A program made the translations under genes and the position numbers. From Morinoia aosen (lineage: Eukaryota > Arthropoda > Malacostraca > Amphipoda > Talitridae), in NCBI GenBank assembly GCA_030386875.1, contig CM059574.1, forward strand, positions 5,525,934 through 5,589,933: a stretch of DNA of 64,000 nucleotides, written 5' to 3'. The notes beneath the pieces were generated by a model that saw only the letters and a program-made list of their open reading frames with translations, was not told where the DNA came from and made no database searches. Position 1 is the first letter of the stretch, and every line of letters starts with the position of its first letter. Positions 60,601 to 64,000 of the stretch are shown here, piece by piece.

Positions 60601-61349
60601 TAGGAGGGTAGGGTAAGTGAGTTCTGGAATGAAGTCCAGTCTGCTGTTTTGAGAAGCCATCTGGATATATGCATGTCTGGAGAAGTTAGGTTAGATGATA
60701 CTAGAATTGGAAAGTGGTCACTTGTGCAAGGGTCTGGGTGTACCATCCATGTGAACAATGGTGCTATATCTGGAGAGCAGAGAGTGAGGTCTATGTGGCT
60801 AAAGTTTCCCTGTGATGTAAGAAAGGTGGGTTCTGAGGTATTCATTAGAAATATGTTATTGTCTTCCAGGAATTGGGCAATAATAGAGCCTCTGTGGTCA
60901 TTTGATGGAGAGCCCCATGAGATGTGGTGTGCATTTGAGTCAAGAGATAGAATGAAAGGTCTGGGTAGTTCAGCTATCAGGAGTGGGAGTTTGGTTTGTA
61001 GTAATGAGTTAGGTAAGTTAGGTGGAAGGTATAGAGAACATAGAGTTATGCTTATTTGCGGTAGAAATATTTTTGTAGCACATGCTTCCAGACTCAGCTC
61101 CAGAGGAAGAAGAACCTGATTGATTGATTCACCAACATATATTGCAACACCCCCTCCCCTGCTAGCCACTCGATCATACCGGGCTATCACCTGTTGGAAG
61201 CCTTTAATATTTCTTGTTTGCCCTGCTGTTTGCTGTGTTTCCTGGAGGCATAAGACCTGAGGGGACAGATCGGCAATAAGTTTTTGTAGGTAGGGATATC
61301 GAGCATTGAGAGATCGAAGGTTCCATTGTAGTAGGCAGAAGTCCTTCAT
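57669..61349 (-). CDS. I-clade LINE ORF2: endonuclease, reverse transcriptase and RNase H, intact (1226 aa)
   Basis: Polyprotein that nicks the target and copies the element RNA by target-primed reverse transcription. Domains: APE-type endonuclease about 1-225 (LQWN at 7-10, LQET at 35-38, LDSNAH at 136-141, SHID at 184-187, SDHFPI at 210-215); reverse transcriptase about 470-760 (LLDTSHAFDSVWH with D576, SGVPQGSVISPTLF at 631-644, YADD at 664-667); RNase H about 955-1075 (YTDGS from 958, SAELYAI at 991-997, LSDSLSS from 1014, SADTLAKEA from 1066); and a C-terminal Cys/His knuckle (CCHCPLSLEHIFITC, about 1163-1177). The presence of RNase H places it in the I group of LINEs. There is no internal stop or frameshift. 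Its ATG is two bases after the ORF1 stop (TAACTATG), which suggests coupled translation. It may still supply a working enzyme even though ORF1 is damaged. Confidence 0.95.
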   Translation of the reverse strand: MKDFCLLQWNLRSLNARYPYLQKLIADLSPQVLCLQETQQTAGQTRNIKGFQQVIARYDRVASRGGGVAIYVGESINQVLLPLELSLEACATKIFLPQISITLCSLYLPPNLPNSLLQTKLPLLIAELPRPFILSLDSNAHHISWGSPSNDHRGSIIAQFLEDNNIFLMNTSEPTFLTSQGNFSHIDLTLCSPDIAPLFTWMVHPDPCTSDHFPILVSSNLTSPDMHISRWLLKTADWTSFQNSLTLPSYFLSPTQACGTVTSAFMSAAEQHLQKITPKKMSVCWWNKACSVTMRNKKKALNKYKKNRGNTSLWIEYKRARAIFIKTTKEARMQSWQAFVSSISSKSTSSQVWNKVRAFKGKPVTKLIALRINNHPTTNPTNVSNEFAHFFSQRNCVTSANAVFQTHKQLTERNPPNFQYSSSPWYNKPFSLSELRKAIRTSTSTSPGADQIPFMFLQQLSSHHQHSLLAFYNFLYSNGFPHQWHEAIVVPFIKPGKPSFLTSSYRPISLTNCLCKVLEKMVNWRLQSHLEKCSFFDTSQSGFRASHSTIDALCRLETTIQEALALENYCVAVLLDTSHAFDSVWHLGLLQKLKQIGLRSNLPKFVQNFLTSRSLRVRSCGTYSTSFPATSGVPQGSVISPTLFTIFINDLFSNIPNSVQHSLYADDCAIWCTHASLDTATNQLQQALHQIEQWSYKWGLEFFASKTEAIIFTRKCNYAIPNLHFCNRNLTFVNVVKFLGLHFGRSLTWKHHIGTLASRCQSDLRLLSVVSARGWGADFTTLRQLYMSLVRSKLSYGSLLYGSAAETHLAKLDRIQYAAARTMLGALQCTPTYMLEAEANLLPLKYHRQSLLMSYCCRVLAIPQHPVRLLLLNYHPFALFDYLNIPLSFLGCAYREFQKAGLKFTDIQTIPMSCRYTTPDLPVSSSLSIMPRDCTPDANWQAVVSDLLAAHPTRSAVYTDGSMKDGVAGCGVYSDDFQLKAKLPQGCTIYSAELYAIYTALLFLSKLCGNFIILSDSLSSILAISSPNRPTHFLIVWINNLLLAMPPRKVTLHWIPSHKGIKGNKSADTLAKEALVLPNTVALPLSYRELHSKLNSFYLGKWQSDWAARPANLTNFKRQINTESVPCQLPRTSQIGFTRIRLGITRLMHSHYLTRSLPLRCSCCHCPLSLEHIFITCPKYDNFRLPLHQLCTANNVSFTVNAIISPLLCPEAIIDFLRTTDFLSRI

Positions 61350-61351
61350 AG

Positions 61352-63186
61352 TTAAGTTCTTGAAGTGTGTCCCAGCTTAGTGAGAGAGTCTGTAACTATG
61401 TCACTTGCATTAAGAAGGCTGCCAAGCTCAATGAAGCATTCCACTTTGTCAGTTATTTGAGAACTGAGGAATAGCTTGATGAGGATAGGAATCAGTTTAA
61501 CAAGGATGTGAGCAAAATCAAGATTAGTTGGCAGAGGTAATGAAGGCTGTGTGAGTGGTTGAAAGGGGTGCTGAGAGTTAGTGAATGGCATGTGTTGTGT
61601 ATTAGACTGTGGAGTGTGTTGTGGAGCTTGTGGCATGAGTTGTGAGTGGTGTTGAGAGTTAATGGATGGCATGTGTTGTGATGCTTGTGGGTTAGGTTGT
61701 GGGACATAGGACTGATTGGTGTCTGAGGGTGTCAAATGTTGAGAGCTGTAGGGTAAGGGAGGTTGTGAGGCTGGTAATAAGTGGCCACTGCAAGATTGGC
61801 TAGCACTTTCTAAGGTGGGTACTCTGATTGAGAACATTGTTGAAGAGTAGGTAGAGAGTTGCATGTCTGTGCTGAAAGACTGGGAAATACATTTGAAGAA
61901 TTGATGTCAGGTACCGTATTGCGTTGTGTCTGAGGAAGACTTAGGTTAGTGCTGATAGTTGTGTGTGTAGGAGCTAATTGTGCACTGATATTGGAGTTGT
62001 GTGAGCTGTAGTTAGTGCTATTCTGTTGACGTACTCTTGCACGAGCCTCTGCAAATGTTATTCCTTCATCAGTTGTAAGGTGACAGGCATCTACTTCTCA
62101 GAGGTATGCTATACAAAGTCTTGAGGTAGCTGGATGCTCCCTAGAACAGTGGTAACATTTTGGTTGCTTATCAGAGTGAGGGCAGGTATCTGCGCTGTGA
62201 CCAGTTGTGGCACAGTGACTACAGATGGGCTGTGTGGTAGAGCATCTGATCCTTGAATGACCATATTGGAGGCATTTACTACATCGCATAGGACTAGGGT
62301 AATACTTGTCGACTTTATATTGGACATCTCCAAGGCGGATTTCACTTGGCGGTGATGGGCACAAGAATGTCAATACATAAAGAGGCACATGGCTTTTCTT
62401 TGGATCTAGGAGAAGTTTTCGCACAGCAACCACATTGTGATTCTCTAGCATGGTTAATATATAGTTTAGGGGCTCATCAGCTAATTCGGGTGCCAGTATT
62501 TTGCCATATGAAAGATGTGTGGTCCAAGCCACGGAAGTAGTAATTGAGATATTTTTTCCCTTCATGCACAGATCTTTTAGCTGTAATAATTTTTGACTTT
62601 GTTCTAAAGATTTAGTAGTAATCAAGAGCAAACCACTACGCAGATATTCCACATTACTTACAGGTCTAACAGCACCGTTGATTGCTTCGGCGATCCTGAG
62701 AGGGTTGGTGCGAGTTAGGTTGATGGATGCATCAGTGCTGGTTAGGTATATCTTTCTTGTGTCTGTAGGAAGGTTTGCTAATCGTTCTTCTGAGTTGAGA
62801 TCTATACAAGCAGAGATGGGATTTGGTATATTTTGCACTGTTTTCTTCAGTCCTAGTTGGTTATTTGGAATATCAGAGTTGGCTAAGCTCGTGCAAGAGT
62901 CTGATAGTATGCCACTCATGATGGAGGAACATTCATCAATGTCGTTCGAATTTTCACAGTTGGACCTTTTTTGTGGTGCTCCTGTAGTTACTTGGGCGTC
63001 AGGTGATTGGGGGCGTTTGTGACTAATGGCACTTTTGATTTTCACTGCACTTTGAAATTTTGACTTAAATTTAACTTTATTGCCGGGTTGACCAGCCTTA
63101 ATTGGCTGACTTTTGGCGCGCCACGTTGGGGCACCGGCTCTCCATACACTTTGCACAAACTCGCCTACCAATTTAATACACAACAC
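61352..63186 (-). pseudogene. I-clade LINE ORF1 (zinc-knuckle RNA-binding protein), damaged
   Basis: The first 362 codons (63186-62101) are open and end in three knuckles: CSKCLQYGHSRIRC, CSHCATTGHSADTC (both C-x2-C-x4-H-x4-C) and CYHCSREHPATSRLC (C-x2-C-x3-H-x6-C), the gag-like arrangement of I-type elements. An in-frame TGA (62098-62100) then interrupts. The same frame stays open and family-like for about 95 codons (GITFAEARARV) up to a TAG at 61810-61812. A second frame (61864-61352) carries the Gln/Ser/Pro-rich remainder and a C-terminus (DKVECFIELGSLL) typical of such proteins. So there is one stop and one frameshift. The protein would coat element RNA. Unless the stop is recoded, this copy lacks a full ORF1. 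Confidence 0.85.
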
Positions 63187-63260
63187 AAATTAAACAAAAA
63201 TATCACTTTTGAATGTTTTAACCAGAGTAGATGAGTATCACCGGTTAAGTTACAGCCAGC

Positions 63261-63437
63261 GAATCTTGAACTTGAAATTGAGGGCCGAGTGCCGACAGCG
63301 TCGGGGCCTTTGTAACGGCCTACAATTCCCTCCACAGTTATCACACAAAGAGTTCAGCGCCTGGTACCAGACTTGTCCACTAAACTACTCAGGAGCTACC
63401 AATCCTTGTCACAAGCTGCCATCGAACCGTAACTTCT
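63261..63437 (-). mobile_element. Short repeat sharing the LINE 3' end, copy 1
   Basis: On the minus strand this ends with the same CGACGCTGTCGG hairpin and CCCTCAATTTCAAGTTCAAG tail as the I-clade LINE, with a 6-base insertion (CACTCG or equivalent) between hairpin and tail. Its upstream ~130 bases differ from the LINE but match the copy at 55.67-55.85 kb. It lies immediately upstream of the LINE 5' end, head to tail. It is either a SINE using the LINE tail or a truncated sister LINE. Confidence 0.6.
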
Positions 63438-64000
63438 TCTTGTTTCGTGTTATTGGAGCTTCGAAAACGAGTCCATGTAGCCCCACGCCAGAAGGGGGAT
63501 TACGTTCTTGTATTATGTGTCTGTATGGGAGATTGAAACATTTAATTAGGTTTTTAGGGATTTTAGGTTACAGAAAGGATATTCTATACATTACAGGGCA
63601 ATAGGGGGAAGATATATGTTTATGATTTCATCAATTGCAATGACTAACAAGGTATTATAGTTAGTATTTTCATTATTTTTCAGTTTGTATATCTATTAAT
63701 TTCATACACTATACAGTATAAAGTATGCACATATAGAGCATGGCCCGAATTATATAACTAGTCTACAGCATGCCCTATATCTGGCCTCACATGAGCATCC
63801 AAAATTTAAGGGAAGGTCCAGCCTGGGTGGCTCAACCTGGAGCTTCGGCTACTGAAGTCAGCACTGTCAAAGTTTGAAGGCTCTAAAATATAGTTCAACT
63901 GCGTAGCACTCCTGTGGGCAGTTCTCTGAGGGAGCAAAGGCGGGTTTACACTTTGAGGGGGTAACTGGCAGCGTGCCATGCATCCCAAGTTAGTACAGAG
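63438..64000. other. Window end, nothing recognised
   Basis: AT-rich sequence after the short LINE-tail repeat; no ORF or repeat assigned. Confidence 0.5.

Larger units (their letters stand above)
57511..63260 (-). mobile_element. Near full-length I-clade non-LTR retrotransposon
   Basis: The element runs from about 63260 (5' end) to about 57511 (3' end) and carries ORF1 then ORF2. Its 3' UTR is short (about 155 nt) and ends CCCTCAATTTCAAGTTCAAG, that is, two TTCAAG units, preceded by a perfect CCGAC-GCT-GTCGG hairpin. On the 3' side it abuts LINE-B. On the 5' side it directly abuts another short element with the same 3' terminal sequence. I could not identify a clean target duplication, so the ends are approximate by a few bases. 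Confidence 0.85.

Overview
This window is a piece of an animal nuclear genome, most likely an arthropod and probably an insect. It is AT-rich, has one intron-containing gene, and is dominated by transposable elements of several classes. There is no bacterial-style gene packing, operon, tRNA, rRNA or CRISPR array. The species cannot be named from sequence alone.

The one host gene I can support is a complete mitochondrial glutamyl-tRNA synthetase (EARS2) on the minus strand. Its coding part runs from a start codon at 34338 to a stop at 10082. I resolved 11 exons by hand. All introns are GT-AG, the phases are consistent across every junction, and the spliced frame is 540 codons with both class I synthetase signatures (HLGG and KLSKR). 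About 22.6 kb of this 24.3 kb gene is intron, filled with SINEs, TTAA-flanked elements, mariner remnants and minisatellites. One 30-bp minisatellite in intron 6 is built from copies of that intron's own 5' splice site.

Layout. 1-10 kb: intergenic DNA with copies of a ~350-bp SINE (called family D here) and an internally deleted mariner-like element. 10.1-34.3 kb: EARS2 with its introns. 34.3-40.6 kb: intergenic, with a LINE 3' fragment and a possible solo LTR. 40.7-46.5 kb: a decayed RNase-H-bearing LINE (LINE-C, minus) interrupted by a hAT element and a TTAA element. 47.2-52.2 kb: a second LINE (LINE-A, plus) split by a 3.0-kb hAT-type element, which holds a family D SINE, which in turn holds a tRNA-derived SINE: four nested layers with target duplications at each level. 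52.2-55.4 kb: a MITE and a run of inverted repeats, one arm hit by a TTAA element. 55.6-57.5 kb: LINE-B remnant (minus). 57.5-63.25 kb: a near-complete I-clade LINE (minus) with an intact 1226-codon EN-RT-RNaseH ORF2 and a damaged zinc-knuckle ORF1.

The most interesting signals are the tandem array of duplicated splice donors in EARS2 intron 6, the family D SINE with its hairpin-rich head, seven TTAA-flanked elements (one a ~1-kb foldback inside an EARS2 intron), the shared 3' end between the I-clade LINE and two short elements, and the four-layer nested insertion.
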